Source of the DNA: Marivibrio sp040218065
Lineage (GTDB): Bacteria > Pseudomonadota > Alphaproteobacteria > UBA8366 > Aestuariispiraceae
Direction of reading: 5' to 3'
DNA length: 64,000 nt
Assembly: GCF_040218065.1 (NCBI RefSeq)
Contig: NZ_JAVJQE010000010.1
Span: 186,001 to 250,000, forward strand
The translations under genes and the position numbers were made by a program. Under the pieces are notes generated by a model, which made no database searches, had not been told where the DNA came from, and worked only from the letters and a program-made list of their open reading frames with translations. Positions 43,595 through 52,012 of this stretch are shown here, piece by piece. How positions within the stretch are numbered: the first letter of the stretch is position 1; the number at the start of each line of letters is the position of its first letter.

Positions 43595-44266
43595 ATGGCC
43601 CGACGCCGCAGACCGCCCGCCGCCAATGACGAGGACGGCGAGGACTGGCTCGCCACTTACGCCGACGCCATCACGCTGCTGATGGCCTTCTTCGTCATGC
43701 TGGTCTCCTTCTCGAAGGTCGAGCTGCCGCTGTTCGAGCAGGTGCAGGCCGGCATCAAGGAGGAGCTCGGCGGCCAGGTCGACAGCGACAAGCCGATCTT
43801 CTCGCTGCATTCGAAGGTCCAGCAGATCGTCGAGGACACCGACGACGTCCCGCCGGAAGCGGTCGACGTCGGCTTTGACGATGAAGGCGTGGTGATCGAT
43901 TTCGCCAGCGGCAGCTTCTTCGAACCCGGTTCCGCGCAGCTCACCGAGCAGGCCAAGCTGATCCTGGGCAAGCTGAAGCGCGAATTGGAAGTCCCGCCCT
44001 ACGATCTGTTCTTCGTCGACGCCGAGGGGCACACCGACGATGTGCCGATCTCGACCGAGAAGTTTCCCTCAAACTGGGAGCTGAGCGCCGCGCGCGCGGC
44101 CGCGGTCGTGCGTCACTTCATCGATCGGGGCATGGAGCCGAACCGCCTTAAGGCCGCCGGCTACGCCGACACCAAGCCCAAGGTCCCCAACAAAGACATT
44201 ATGGAGGAGCCGATCCCCGAGAACCGCGCCATCAATCGGCGGGTGACGGTCCGGCTGCATCCCTGA
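43595..44266 (+). CDS. motB: Flagellar motor stator protein MotB type (OmpA-like C-terminus)
   Basis: 223 residues. A basic N-terminus precedes one membrane helix WLATYADAITLLMAFFVMLVSFS, with the ion-carrying Asp in YADAITLL (about 24). The plug/linker is followed by an OmpA-like peptidoglycan-binding domain (about 100-220): GHTDDVPISTEKFPSNWELSAARAAAVVRHFI and ENRAINRRVTV. It pairs with MotA to form the stator anchored to peptidoglycan. Ribosome binding site GGGACGGAGG. No other flagellar genes are in this window. Confidence 0.92.
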   Translation: MARRRRPPAANDEDGEDWLATYADAITLLMAFFVMLVSFSKVELPLFEQVQAGIKEELGGQVDSDKPIFSLHSKVQQIVEDTDDVPPEAVDVGFDDEGVVIDFASGSFFEPGSAQLTEQAKLILGKLKRELEVPPYDLFFVDAEGHTDDVPISTEKFPSNWELSAARAAAVVRHFIDRGMEPNRLKAAGYADTKPKVPNKDIMEEPIPENRAINRRVTVRLHP

Positions 44267-44282
44267 GGCGTCGCGTCGCGGC

Positions 44283-44298
44283 TGTGACGAGCGTCACA
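44283..44298. promoter_or_regulatory. Perfect CRP-consensus palindrome
   Basis: TGTGACGAGCGTCACA is TGTGA-N6-TCACA exactly, extended by GC at both ends to an 8-bp stem with a 4-base loop. It lies 17 bases after the motB stop and 167 before the MBL-fold start, followed by an A/T-rich segment (44320-44395). It could be a CRP-family operator for the downstream gene or, less likely because no T-run follows, a motB terminator. Confidence 0.5.
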
Positions 44299-44464
44299 GC
44301 GTCGACCGGGTCGACCGAAATAGGAAATATTTTAGAAAAATTCCTGACGATTGTTCAGGGGTGCACTATAACCCACGTGGTTGCATAGTGAGAATGGAGC
44401 GACGGCCTCGACGGGTGGGGCTTGAGACCGACGGTCTGCGGACCGGCAGCAGGCGAGAGGCGCC

Positions 44465-45289
44465 ATGGCGTTCAAGGTCAAGTTCTGGGGGGTCCGCGGC
44501 TCGATCGCCTGCCCGTCGCCGCGGCATATCGGTTTCGGCGGCAACACCTCGTGCGTCGAGGTGTCGGCCGGCGGGGAGCGGATAATCTTCGACGCCGGCA
44601 CCGGGATCCGGAATCTCGGACATTGGATGCTGAAAAAGGGCGCCAAGCGCGCGACCTTGATGCTCAGCCACACGCACTGGGATCACATCAACGGCTTCCC
44701 CTTCTTCACGCCCGCCTTCATGCCGGACAATGAGTTCAAGATCATGGCCGGTCACGTCCAGGAAGAAGGCGGCGTGCGCAAGGTGCTCTCGGGCCAGATG
44801 GCGCAGCCGTTTTTTCCGGTGCCGCTCGAAGCGATGCGCGGCGCCATGCATTTCGAGGATTTTTCGGCCGGCGACACTTTCAAGCTGGGCGAGAATGTGA
44901 CGGTCCGGACCGCGCCGCTGAACCACCCTAACGGCGCCACCGGATACCGCATCGAGCATCGCGGCAAGGCGATGTGCTACATCACCGACACTGAACATGT
45001 GCCGGGCGCACCGGATCAGAACATCTTGGGCCTGATCGAGGGCGCGGATCTGGTCATCTACGACAGCACCTACACCGAGGAAGAATTCCCCGAGAAGGTC
45101 GGTTGGGGCCATTCCACATGGGAGGAGGGGGTGCGTCTGTGCCAAGCCGCCAATGTTCGCATGTTGGCGATCTTCCATCATGATCCGACCCATGAGGACG
45201 GCTTCATGGAGGAGTTGGAACTGACCGCCCGACGCAAATGGCCGGGAGCCATCGTCGCGCGGGAGAATATGCGCATCAATCTGCTTTAG
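44465..45289 (+). CDS. MBL-fold metallo-hydrolase
   Basis: 274 residues. Metallo-beta-lactamase fold: FWGVRGSIACPSP at the start, FDAGTGIRNLG, the metal motif HTHWDHINGFPFF (about 69-81, H-x-H-x-D-H), a second His in APLNHPNGATGYRI and Asp in CYITDTEH, and a final His pair in LAIFHHDPTH. The G-V-R-G-S-x-P-x-P start and the H-D-P-x-H end match the RNase-Z/phosphodiesterase-like branch that acts on cyclic nucleotides or similar phosphodiesters, but the substrate is unproven. It sits between motAB and the barrel/FecR pair, behind a CRP-like palindrome. Confidence 0.85.
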   Translation: MAFKVKFWGVRGSIACPSPRHIGFGGNTSCVEVSAGGERIIFDAGTGIRNLGHWMLKKGAKRATLMLSHTHWDHINGFPFFTPAFMPDNEFKIMAGHVQEEGGVRKVLSGQMAQPFFPVPLEAMRGAMHFEDFSAGDTFKLGENVTVRTAPLNHPNGATGYRIEHRGKAMCYITDTEHVPGAPDQNILGLIEGADLVIYDSTYTEEEFPEKVGWGHSTWEEGVRLCQAANVRMLAIFHHDPTHEDGFMEELELTARRKWPGAIVARENMRINLL

Positions 45290-45424
45290 CCTCCGTAAAA
45301 AACCACCAGATATAGCGGTCTCCTCAAGCTCTAGTGGCCCGTTTCCTGCATTGAGCTTTCCCTAGGAATCCGTCCGACGGGCGCGCGACTGGCGGCGCGC
45401 CGCGCGGCGGACTCGGGGAGAGCG

Positions 45425-46963
45425 ATGCGGGGCGGACACCCTGTCGTACGGCGCAGCCGGCGTTTGAAGGGTCCGGGAGCCGCGCTGCGCCTTGGCGCGG
45501 CGGCGCGGCTTGCGGCGTTCGCGCTCCTGTTGCTGGCCGCGCCAGCGCCGGGCGCGGCGCAGAGCGACGATCCGGACGTCCGCGCGCGCGAAGAGGTCGA
45601 GCAGCTGCGCGGCGAGGCGGCGGCCGGCGCGGAAGCGCGCGACGTCCTGGCCGCCGACGACTGCCCGGCCGTCGCCTTCGCCGACGTCATGGCGGCGCCC
45701 GACGATCTGCGGCTCAACAGTTGTTACGCCATCCAACAGATCGGCGCCGGCGACCTGACCGGCGCGGCGGCGACGCTGGAGCGGCTGCTGCTCTTGCGCC
45801 CGACGCTCGCCGAGATCCGCCTGCTCTACGCCATCGTGCTCTATCGGTTGGAGAACTACGACGAGGCGCGCCGGGAGTTCGAGGCGGTGCGCGCCTTCGA
45901 CCTGGCGCCGACGGACGACGCGCGCATCGCCCGCTATCTGGAGCGCATCGCGCAACAGACGCAGCGCACGGTGCAAACGCTTTCGGTCTCGCTGGGCGGG
46001 CATTACGACACCAACCGCAACGCCGCCCCGCGGAGCGAGCAATCTCTCGCGTCGGGCGCCGTCTTCGATCTGTCGCAGGAATCGGCGCGGACGAACGACG
46101 ACACGGCCGTAATGGGCGTGATCAGCTACGACCTTGAGCACGACATGGGCCTGCAGCGCGAGCACAAGGCGATCGCCTCGGTCACGCTGCTGCAGGACGA
46201 TCAGACGGAACAGGACAATCTCGACCTGCAGGCGGCGGTGGTCGAAGGCGGGTTCGCCTTTGATCTGCCGGACGGGTTCACGCTGACGCCCACGCTCGGC
46301 TACACGTCGATGACCCTGTCGCGCCAGAAGTTCTACACCGGCGTGAGCGGCGCCGTCCGGGTCGACAAGGTCGCGCGCACGGGCGAGCGGTCGCCGCCCG
46401 TCGATATATGGCTCGCGGTCGAGCGCACCCGCGAGAGGTTCCACAATATCAGCGAAAACACGACGCTCATCGAACAAGACGGCGCCTTCTGGCGCGGCGA
46501 GATCGGCGTGGGACGCTGGATCACGCCGAACCATCGCCTGCAGATCAGCGCCGCGACGCGTTCCAAAGACGCGGCCGTGCGCGCGGAAAGCTCCCGGGCG
46601 CTCAGCGTCGAGCTGGCGCATACTTGGCTTCTGGGCGAGGGCGCTTTCTTACAGTCGACCGGCAGCTGGGCCATGCGGCAGTATCGCGCCCCGGACGCCG
46701 ACGTGGTCGGCACCCAGGCTCCGCAGCGCCGACGCGAGCAGCCAGGCCGCCTGCGCGTGACCTACGGCGCGCCGGTCGGTCTGCTGATGGATCGATTGGG
46801 CTACGAGGCGCAGGGTCCCGCCACTGAAGCGGTGCGGGCTTTCGCGGAGTCCGTCACGATGACCGCGAGCGTCGAGTATCTGAAGCAACAGTCCAACATC
46901 CGGAACTACGAGTACGAGAACATTCAGGGTCGGGTGCTGTTCACGCGGCTCTATGAGTTCTAA
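45425..46963 (+). CDS. Slam-like outer-membrane protein: TPR domain plus C-terminal beta-barrel
   Basis: 512 residues. The N-terminus is basic followed by a signal helix (about 24-46, ending GAAQS). Residues about 85-180 are TPR-like (LTGAAATLERLLLLRPTLAEIRLLYAIVLYRLENYDEARREFEAV). Residues about 185-512 are alternating strands typical of an outer-membrane barrel and end in VLFTRLYEF with the C-terminal Phe signal. This is the layout of surface lipoprotein assembly modulators (DUF560). The FecR-domain gene follows after 43 bases, so the two are probably one unit, the barrel perhaps exporting or displaying the partner. Confidence 0.72.
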   Translation: MRGGHPVVRRSRRLKGPGAALRLGAAARLAAFALLLLAAPAPGAAQSDDPDVRAREEVEQLRGEAAAGAEARDVLAADDCPAVAFADVMAAPDDLRLNSCYAIQQIGAGDLTGAAATLERLLLLRPTLAEIRLLYAIVLYRLENYDEARREFEAVRAFDLAPTDDARIARYLERIAQQTQRTVQTLSVSLGGHYDTNRNAAPRSEQSLASGAVFDLSQESARTNDDTAVMGVISYDLEHDMGLQREHKAIASVTLLQDDQTEQDNLDLQAAVVEGGFAFDLPDGFTLTPTLGYTSMTLSRQKFYTGVSGAVRVDKVARTGERSPPVDIWLAVERTRERFHNISENTTLIEQDGAFWRGEIGVGRWITPNHRLQISAATRSKDAAVRAESSRALSVELAHTWLLGEGAFLQSTGSWAMRQYRAPDADVVGTQAPQRRREQPGRLRVTYGAPVGLLMDRLGYEAQGPATEAVRAFAESVTMTASVEYLKQQSNIRNYEYENIQGRVLFTRLYEF

Positions 46964-47006
46964 ACTCTCATGCGGGAGGGGTCGGCAACGACCCCAGGAG
47001 GGTGAC

Positions 47007-48374
47007 ATGATCGCCAAGGCTCTGATGCGTGCGGCGCTGGCCGCGGGCCTCGTCGTCGCTGCGGCCGACGGCGCCGCGGCCCAGCAGGCGGATCAGGCCG
47101 GCGTCTCCGCGGCGGTAAGCGGCGAAGTGCTGGTCGCGCGCGCCGACGCCGTCGGTCGTCAGGTGACGAGCGGCGAAGCGATCTATTTGGGCGACGCGAT
47201 AAACGCCGGGCCGGACGGATCCCTCCAGGTGCTGCTGATGGACGAAAGCGTCTTCACGCTCGGCCCGCAGAGCCGGATCACCATCGATCGCTTCATCTAC
47301 GACCCCGCCGGCGGGTCCAACTCCATGACCCTCAGCATGACCCAGGGGGCGATGCGCTTTGTCGCCGGCAAGATCGCCGGCGGCGACCCCGACGACATGC
47401 GGATCGTCACGCCGGTCGGCCAGATCGGCATCCGCGGCACCATCGGGTTCATCGCTTTGTTGACGCCGGAGCAAGCCGCCCAGCAATTTCCGGACGTCGG
47501 CTTCGGGCCGCCCGGCGGCGCGGGCGCGCCCTTGCCGGGATCAGGCGGTCCGCCGGTCGTCTTTGCGGCGCTCGCCGGTCCCGGCGCCGGGGCCCCCGGC
47601 GCGGTCGCCGGCTCCTTCACCTTTTCAAGCCCTCAGGGAACGGTGGATCTGAACCGGCCGGGCGGCGCGGTGCTGGCGACGCCGGGCCAGCCCCCGGTCT
47701 TCTTCATCGCCCCGCCCGGCGCCATCTCCGCACTGGGTCAGCAAACCGGCGGGGGTCAGCAGGAGGACGGCGGCGGCCCGCAGCAGGGCGGCGGTCAACA
47801 GCAGGGTGGATCGGGCTCCGCAGGCGGCGGCCTCGGCGGCGGGGTGGGCGGCGGGGTGGGCGGCGTCGAATCGCTCGGCGGCGGCCAGCCGGTGCCGGTG
47901 ACGCAGGTCATCACTGTTTTGGACCAGCAACAGCAGACGTCCGATGACAACAATGAGGTGACCGACGTCGCCAGCGTCGGCGAAAGCGCCGCCGCGGGCG
48001 TGACCTTGCAGGAGCTGATCGCCGCGAACGCCGCCTATATCAGCGGGTCGGCCCCCATCACCGGCGCGATCAGCGGGCTGTTCCTTTTCGACTTCGACTT
48101 TGCGGTGGACGAGTTCGACATGGAGGCGATCAATCTTTCCGGCGGCGGCCTCGGCGGAAGTGAGGCGGTAGGTCTCATTTCGCCTTTCCTGCCGCTGCCC
48201 AACGACACGCGCAGGTCGATCACCATCGGCAACAACGGCGAGGATTTTGCGGCGGCGACGACGCCCGGTTGCACCGGCTGCTCGTTGACCGCGACCTTCC
48301 CCACCACCGGCTCAATCCAGGCCGTCGTGACTAACGGCGGGGCGAGCGGCGCCACCGCCGAAACGCCGTTTTAG
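47007..48374 (+). CDS. FecR-domain exported protein with Gly/Gln-rich linker and CxxC tail
   Basis: 455 residues from the ATG at 47007 (AGGAGGGTGAC ribosome binding site). A signal peptide (about 1-25, AAAQQ) is followed by a FecR domain (about 35-150: LVARADAVGRQVTSGEAIYLGD, ALSMTQGAMRFVAGKI-type segment, VGQIGIRGT). Then a Pro/Gly-rich region (160-250), a Gly/Gln low-complexity linker (about 248-300), and a final domain ending with a CTGC motif in a repeated strand pattern. No transmembrane helix beyond the signal. FecR domains outside iron regulation often occur in secreted or cell-surface proteins. It pairs with the barrel gene upstream; part of the tail is repeated downstream. Confidence 0.8.
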   Translation: MIAKALMRAALAAGLVVAAADGAAAQQADQAGVSAAVSGEVLVARADAVGRQVTSGEAIYLGDAINAGPDGSLQVLLMDESVFTLGPQSRITIDRFIYDPAGGSNSMTLSMTQGAMRFVAGKIAGGDPDDMRIVTPVGQIGIRGTIGFIALLTPEQAAQQFPDVGFGPPGGAGAPLPGSGGPPVVFAALAGPGAGAPGAVAGSFTFSSPQGTVDLNRPGGAVLATPGQPPVFFIAPPGAISALGQQTGGGQQEDGGGPQQGGGQQQGGSGSAGGGLGGGVGGGVGGVESLGGGQPVPVTQVITVLDQQQQTSDDNNEVTDVASVGESAAAGVTLQELIAANAAYISGSAPITGAISGLFLFDFDFAVDEFDMEAINLSGGGLGGSEAVGLISPFLPLPNDTRRSITIGNNGEDFAAATTPGCTGCSLTATFPTTGSIQAVVTNGGASGATAETPF

Positions 48375-48882
48375 GGCGCGCGCGCCGAAAAATTTCGTCG
48401 CGCACCGGCGACCGACCCGGGAGCATGCGTGAAGAGTTCCGCATATCGCCGATCGGGAGCGGCGGGCCGCGGGGGAGAAGCTCATGCGGCGCGGCGGGGT
48501 GGGAGCGCGAAGGCGGCGCATGCCGACGTCTGCGCCGACGGCGCCGCCGCCGCCGCCGCGCCGTCCGAGAGCCGCCGCATGCTTGCGGTCGGCGACAACG
48601 GCGAGGGCTTCCCGGCGGACGTGACGACCTGCGCCGCCTGCTCCTTTTCCGCGAGAGTCCCGACCGCCGGTTCGACCACGGGCGCGGTCGCGCATCAGGG
48701 CCCTCCGGGACGAAAGACGAGAGGGCGCTCGATTTCACCGGCGGCATGGAGGGCGGCTGTCGCACGGGCGCGTGACGCCCGGATAGACAAGCCGGGCGCT
48801 TTTGTCAGACACTGTGTGCGGATGGGGGGCGCGCGACCGGGGTCGCGGCGCACGCAGACCTATTTGGTGGAATGGACGCAAC
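48375..48882. other. Spacer between the FecR-domain gene and the HD-GYP gene
   Basis: 508 bases. Apart from the degenerate tail copy (48570-48700), it has a self-complementary GGCGCGCGCGCC (48375-48386) followed by GAAAAATTT just past the FecR stop, which may end that transcript. The 48500-48560 stretch is very GC-rich and simple in composition. No intact gene was found. Confidence 0.45.
48570..48700 (+). pseudogene. Degenerate copy of the C-terminal cassette of the FecR-domain gene
   Basis: In the same reading frame as the FecR gene but after its stop, the translation SRRMLAVGDNGEGF then TTCAACSFSARVPTAGS aligns with RRSITIGNNGEDF and CTGCSLTATFPTTGS from the end of that gene (48208-48330). 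The DNA is also clearly similar (for example CAACGGCGAGG in both). The surrounding open frame (48429-48905) is otherwise Arg/Ala-rich, lacks a signal peptide or ribosome binding site and runs into the next gene. It is best read as the remnant of a duplicated tail or of a second FecR-type gene. The CxxC pair is retained. Confidence 0.6.
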
Positions 48883-50664
48883 ATGGCTGTGGATCGTCGC
48901 TATAGCGAACGCGAATCGGAGTCCGACCGGCGCCGGGCCACAGTAGGCCGGCGCCGCGGCGAACAGATGTTCCACCGATTGGTGGATCTCGGCATCGCGC
49001 TGTCAGCGGAGCGCAACCATGAAAAGCTGATGGAGCTGATTCTCCTTGAGGCCAAGGAGATCTACGACGCCGACGGCGGCACGCTCTATCTGGTGACGGA
49101 CGACGAGCAAGGCCTGTCGTTCCAGATCATGCGCAACGACACGCTCGACATCGCGATGGGCGGCACCACGGGCAAGGCGATCCCGTTCCCCCCTGTGCCG
49201 CTTTTCCGAGACGGCGCGCCGAACATGAACAACGTCGCCTCGGCGGTCTATCACAACCGCAAACCCAGCAACATCGCCGACGCTTACGAGGAGGAGGCCT
49301 ACGACTTCTCCGGCACCAAGAAGTTCGACGAGAGCACGGGCTATCGCTCCAAGAGCTTCCTGACGGTGCCGATGATCAACACCGAAGACGAGGTGATCGG
49401 CGTCCTGCAGTTGATCAACGCGCGCGGCGAGGGCGGCGAGACAGTCCCCTTCCAGCCCGCTTTGCAGCCGATGATCGAGGCGCTGACCAGCCAGGCGGCG
49501 GTCGCGCTCGAAAATCAGTTGCTGATCCAGCAGCAACGCAAGCTGTGGGATTCGCTGATTGAGATGATCGCCGCCTCGATCGACGACAAATCGCCCTATA
49601 CCGGCGGACACTGTCAGCGCGTGCCGGTCATCACCAAGCTGCTGACCAAGGCCGCGTGCGAGAGCCGGGAAGGGATTTTCGAAGCCTTCGACCTGACCGA
49701 GGACGAATGGTACGAACTGCACGTGGCGGCGTGGCTGCACGATTGCGGCAAGGTGACGACGCCGGAGTACGTGGTCGACAAGGCCTGCAAGCTCGAGACC
49801 ATCTACAACCGCATCCACGAGGTGCGCACGCGCTTCGAGGTGCTGCGCCGCGACGCCGAGATCGCCTGCCTGAAGGCCAAGCTGGCGGGCGAGGATGCGG
49901 CGGCGGCCGACGCCGCCTTCGAGTCGGAAATCAGACGCCTCGACGAGGAGTTCGAGTTCGTCGCCACCGCGAATGTCGGCGGCGAGTTCATGGACGACGC
50001 CGACATCGAGCGTCTGGAGAAGATCGCCGCTCAGACCTGGACCCGCCACTACGACAAGACGCTGGGCCTCAGTCCGGTGGAGGCGATGCGCGCGAAGGCG
50101 AACCCGCCGCCGCCCGCGCCGGTCGAAGAGCCGCTGCTGGGCGATCTGCCGGAGCATCAGGTCGACGGCTACAATCGCGGCGAGCTTTACAATCTCGGCA
50201 TCCGCCGCGGCACGCTGACGGCCGAGGAACGCGAGACCATCAACGATCACATCGTCGTCACGCTCAAGATGCTGGAGAGCCTGCCTTTCCCGCGCAAGAT
50301 GCGCCGCGTTCCCGAATACGCAGGCGGTCACCATGAGAAGATGGACGGCACCGGCTATCCGCGCGGCCTGAAGAAAGACGACATGTCGATCCCCGCGCGC
50401 ATCATGGCGATCGCCGACATCTTCGAGGCGCTGACCGCCGCCGACCGGCCCTACAAGAAGGCGAAGACGGTGAGCGAGTCGCTGAAGATCATGTCCTTCA
50501 TGGTCAAGGACGCGCATATCGACGCCGACCTTTTCGCGCTGTTCCTGAAAAGCGGCGTGTGGAAGGACTACGCTGAGCAGTATCTGGAGCCCTTCCAGAT
50601 AGACGAGGTGAGGATCGAGGATTTCCTGCCCGCGCCGGAGATGCTGACCAAACAGGCGAGTTGA
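48883..50664 (+). CDS. GAF domain plus HD-GYP cyclic di-GMP phosphodiesterase-type protein
   Basis: 593 residues from the ATG at 48883. A basic N-terminus precedes a GAF domain (about 30-215: ERNHEKLMELILLEAKEIYDADGGTLYLV, SFLTVPMINTEDEVIGVLQLINA). The HD-GYP part begins PYTGGHCQRVP, with the metal HD in WLHDCGKVTTPEYV (about 284) and HHEKMDGTGYPRGL (about 482-495), then IADIFEALTAADRPYKKAK. The distance between the two motifs is about 195 residues because of a mainly charged insert (about 310-430). It probably hydrolyses cyclic di-GMP, opposing the cyclase at 27696-29024. Confidence 0.92.
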   Translation: MAVDRRYSERESESDRRRATVGRRRGEQMFHRLVDLGIALSAERNHEKLMELILLEAKEIYDADGGTLYLVTDDEQGLSFQIMRNDTLDIAMGGTTGKAIPFPPVPLFRDGAPNMNNVASAVYHNRKPSNIADAYEEEAYDFSGTKKFDESTGYRSKSFLTVPMINTEDEVIGVLQLINARGEGGETVPFQPALQPMIEALTSQAAVALENQLLIQQQRKLWDSLIEMIAASIDDKSPYTGGHCQRVPVITKLLTKAACESREGIFEAFDLTEDEWYELHVAAWLHDCGKVTTPEYVVDKACKLETIYNRIHEVRTRFEVLRRDAEIACLKAKLAGEDAAAADAAFESEIRRLDEEFEFVATANVGGEFMDDADIERLEKIAAQTWTRHYDKTLGLSPVEAMRAKANPPPPAPVEEPLLGDLPEHQVDGYNRGELYNLGIRRGTLTAEERETINDHIVVTLKMLESLPFPRKMRRVPEYAGGHHEKMDGTGYPRGLKKDDMSIPARIMAIADIFEALTAADRPYKKAKTVSESLKIMSFMVKDAHIDADLFALFLKSGVWKDYAEQYLEPFQIDEVRIEDFLPAPEMLTKQAS

Positions 50665-50713
50665 CGCCCGGCGTCCTTTCAATCCGTCATAGCGCACCAG
50701 GAGACCGCCGCCG

Positions 50714-51868
50714 ATGCTTGACGCGCGCGCGCCGGATGAGATCGCGATCCTCCAGTATCTGACCCATATTCGCCTTGGGTTCGGCGCGCTCTGCGCCGTA
50801 GGCGAGGATCTGCAGGCGCTGGGCGCGTCGCGGCCTCTCATCGTCTCGGATCACGGTATCGCGGGCGCCGGCTTGCTGGCCCGGCTGACCGCCGCTTTGC
50901 CGGGCGAGGCCGGCGCGCTTTTTCTCGACACCCCGCCGAACCCGAGCGAGGCGGCGGTGCGGGCGGCGGCGCAGCTTTATCGTGACGCCTCGTGCGACGG
51001 CGTCGTCGCCTTCGGCGGCGGCTCCTCGATCGACCTCGCGAAAGCGGTCGCGGTGCTGGCCGGTCAGGGCGGCGCGTTGATCGACTATGCGCTAATCCGC
51101 GGCGGGGCCGGAAAGATAACGGATGCGATCGCCCCGCTGATCGCGATCCCGACGACGGCCGGGACCGGCAGCGAGGTCGGCCGCGCCGCCCTCATCACCT
51201 TCGAGGGCGGGCGCAAGATGGCGCTGGTCAGCCCGCATCTGATCCCGAGGCGCGCGATCTGCGATCCCGACCTCCTGTTGGGGGCGCCGGCCTCGCTGAC
51301 CGCCGCGACCGGCATGGATGCGCTCGCCCACTGCGTAGAGACATTCTTTTCGCCCAAGATCAATCCGCCGGCCGACGCGATCGCACTGGACGGGGCGAGG
51401 CGGCTCGCCCGATGGTTGGAGGCCGCCGTCGCCGACGGATCGGATCGCCGCGCCCGCTGGGAGACGATGACCGCGTCGCTTCAAGGCGGGCTTACCTTCC
51501 AGAAGGGCTTAGGCGCGGTGCACGGGCTCTCCCACGCGCTCGGCGGCTACGGCGAGGCCAAGCTGCATCACGGCCTTTTGAACGCGCTGCTGTTGCCGCC
51601 GGTGCTGCGCCATAATGCGGGCGCGGCGCCGGAGAAGGAGGCCGCGCTGCGCCAGGCGATGGGGCTCGGCCCGCACGCCGATCTCGCCGACGCCTTCTCC
51701 GACCTCAACCGCCGGATCGGGATCGGGGAGCGTCTGGAGGAAGGGGCGGTCGCCGCGGCGGACTTTGAGACGATCGCAAGACATGCGATGGAGGATCATT
51801 CCACCGCCACGAATCCGCGGGCGATGACGGTTGAGGTCTACGCCGAGCTGCTGCGCGCCGTTCTCTGA
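50714..51868 (+). CDS. Iron-containing alcohol dehydrogenase
   Basis: 384 residues. Group III alcohol dehydrogenase: VAFGGGSSIDLAKAVAVL (nucleotide loop, about 94-111), IPTTAGTGSEVGRAALI, TGMDALAHCVETFFSPKINPPADAIALDGARRL, and metal ligands in GAVHGLSHALGGYGEAKLHHGLLNALLLPPVLRHN. It oxidises or reduces an alcohol/aldehyde with NAD(P)H. The form is like 4-hydroxybutyrate dehydrogenases, which would feed the GabD substrate, but this is a guess. It lies 49 bases after the HD-GYP gene on the same strand. Confidence 0.92.
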   Translation: MLDARAPDEIAILQYLTHIRLGFGALCAVGEDLQALGASRPLIVSDHGIAGAGLLARLTAALPGEAGALFLDTPPNPSEAAVRAAAQLYRDASCDGVVAFGGGSSIDLAKAVAVLAGQGGALIDYALIRGGAGKITDAIAPLIAIPTTAGTGSEVGRAALITFEGGRKMALVSPHLIPRRAICDPDLLLGAPASLTAATGMDALAHCVETFFSPKINPPADAIALDGARRLARWLEAAVADGSDRRARWETMTASLQGGLTFQKGLGAVHGLSHALGGYGEAKLHHGLLNALLLPPVLRHNAGAAPEKEAALRQAMGLGPHADLADAFSDLNRRIGIGERLEEGAVAAADFETIARHAMEDHSTATNPRAMTVEVYAELLRAVL

Positions 51869-52012
51869 CGCTTTGACGCGCTCGGTTTGCGCCCCCATCT
51901 GTAAGGCAGCGTAACGACAAACCGCCCGCCGGCCGGCGGGCGCGACGCGGCTTCCGCCGGCGGCGGGCCCCGGGGTCCTCGACCCTAGCGCCCGAACCGT
52001 CGGAGGAACGCC

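Noticed and set aside
48429..48905. 158-residue frame after the FecR gene as an independent gene
   Set aside because: Only a 40-residue part resembles a protein (the FecR tail). The rest is biased, lacks start signals and overlaps the beginning of the HD-GYP gene.
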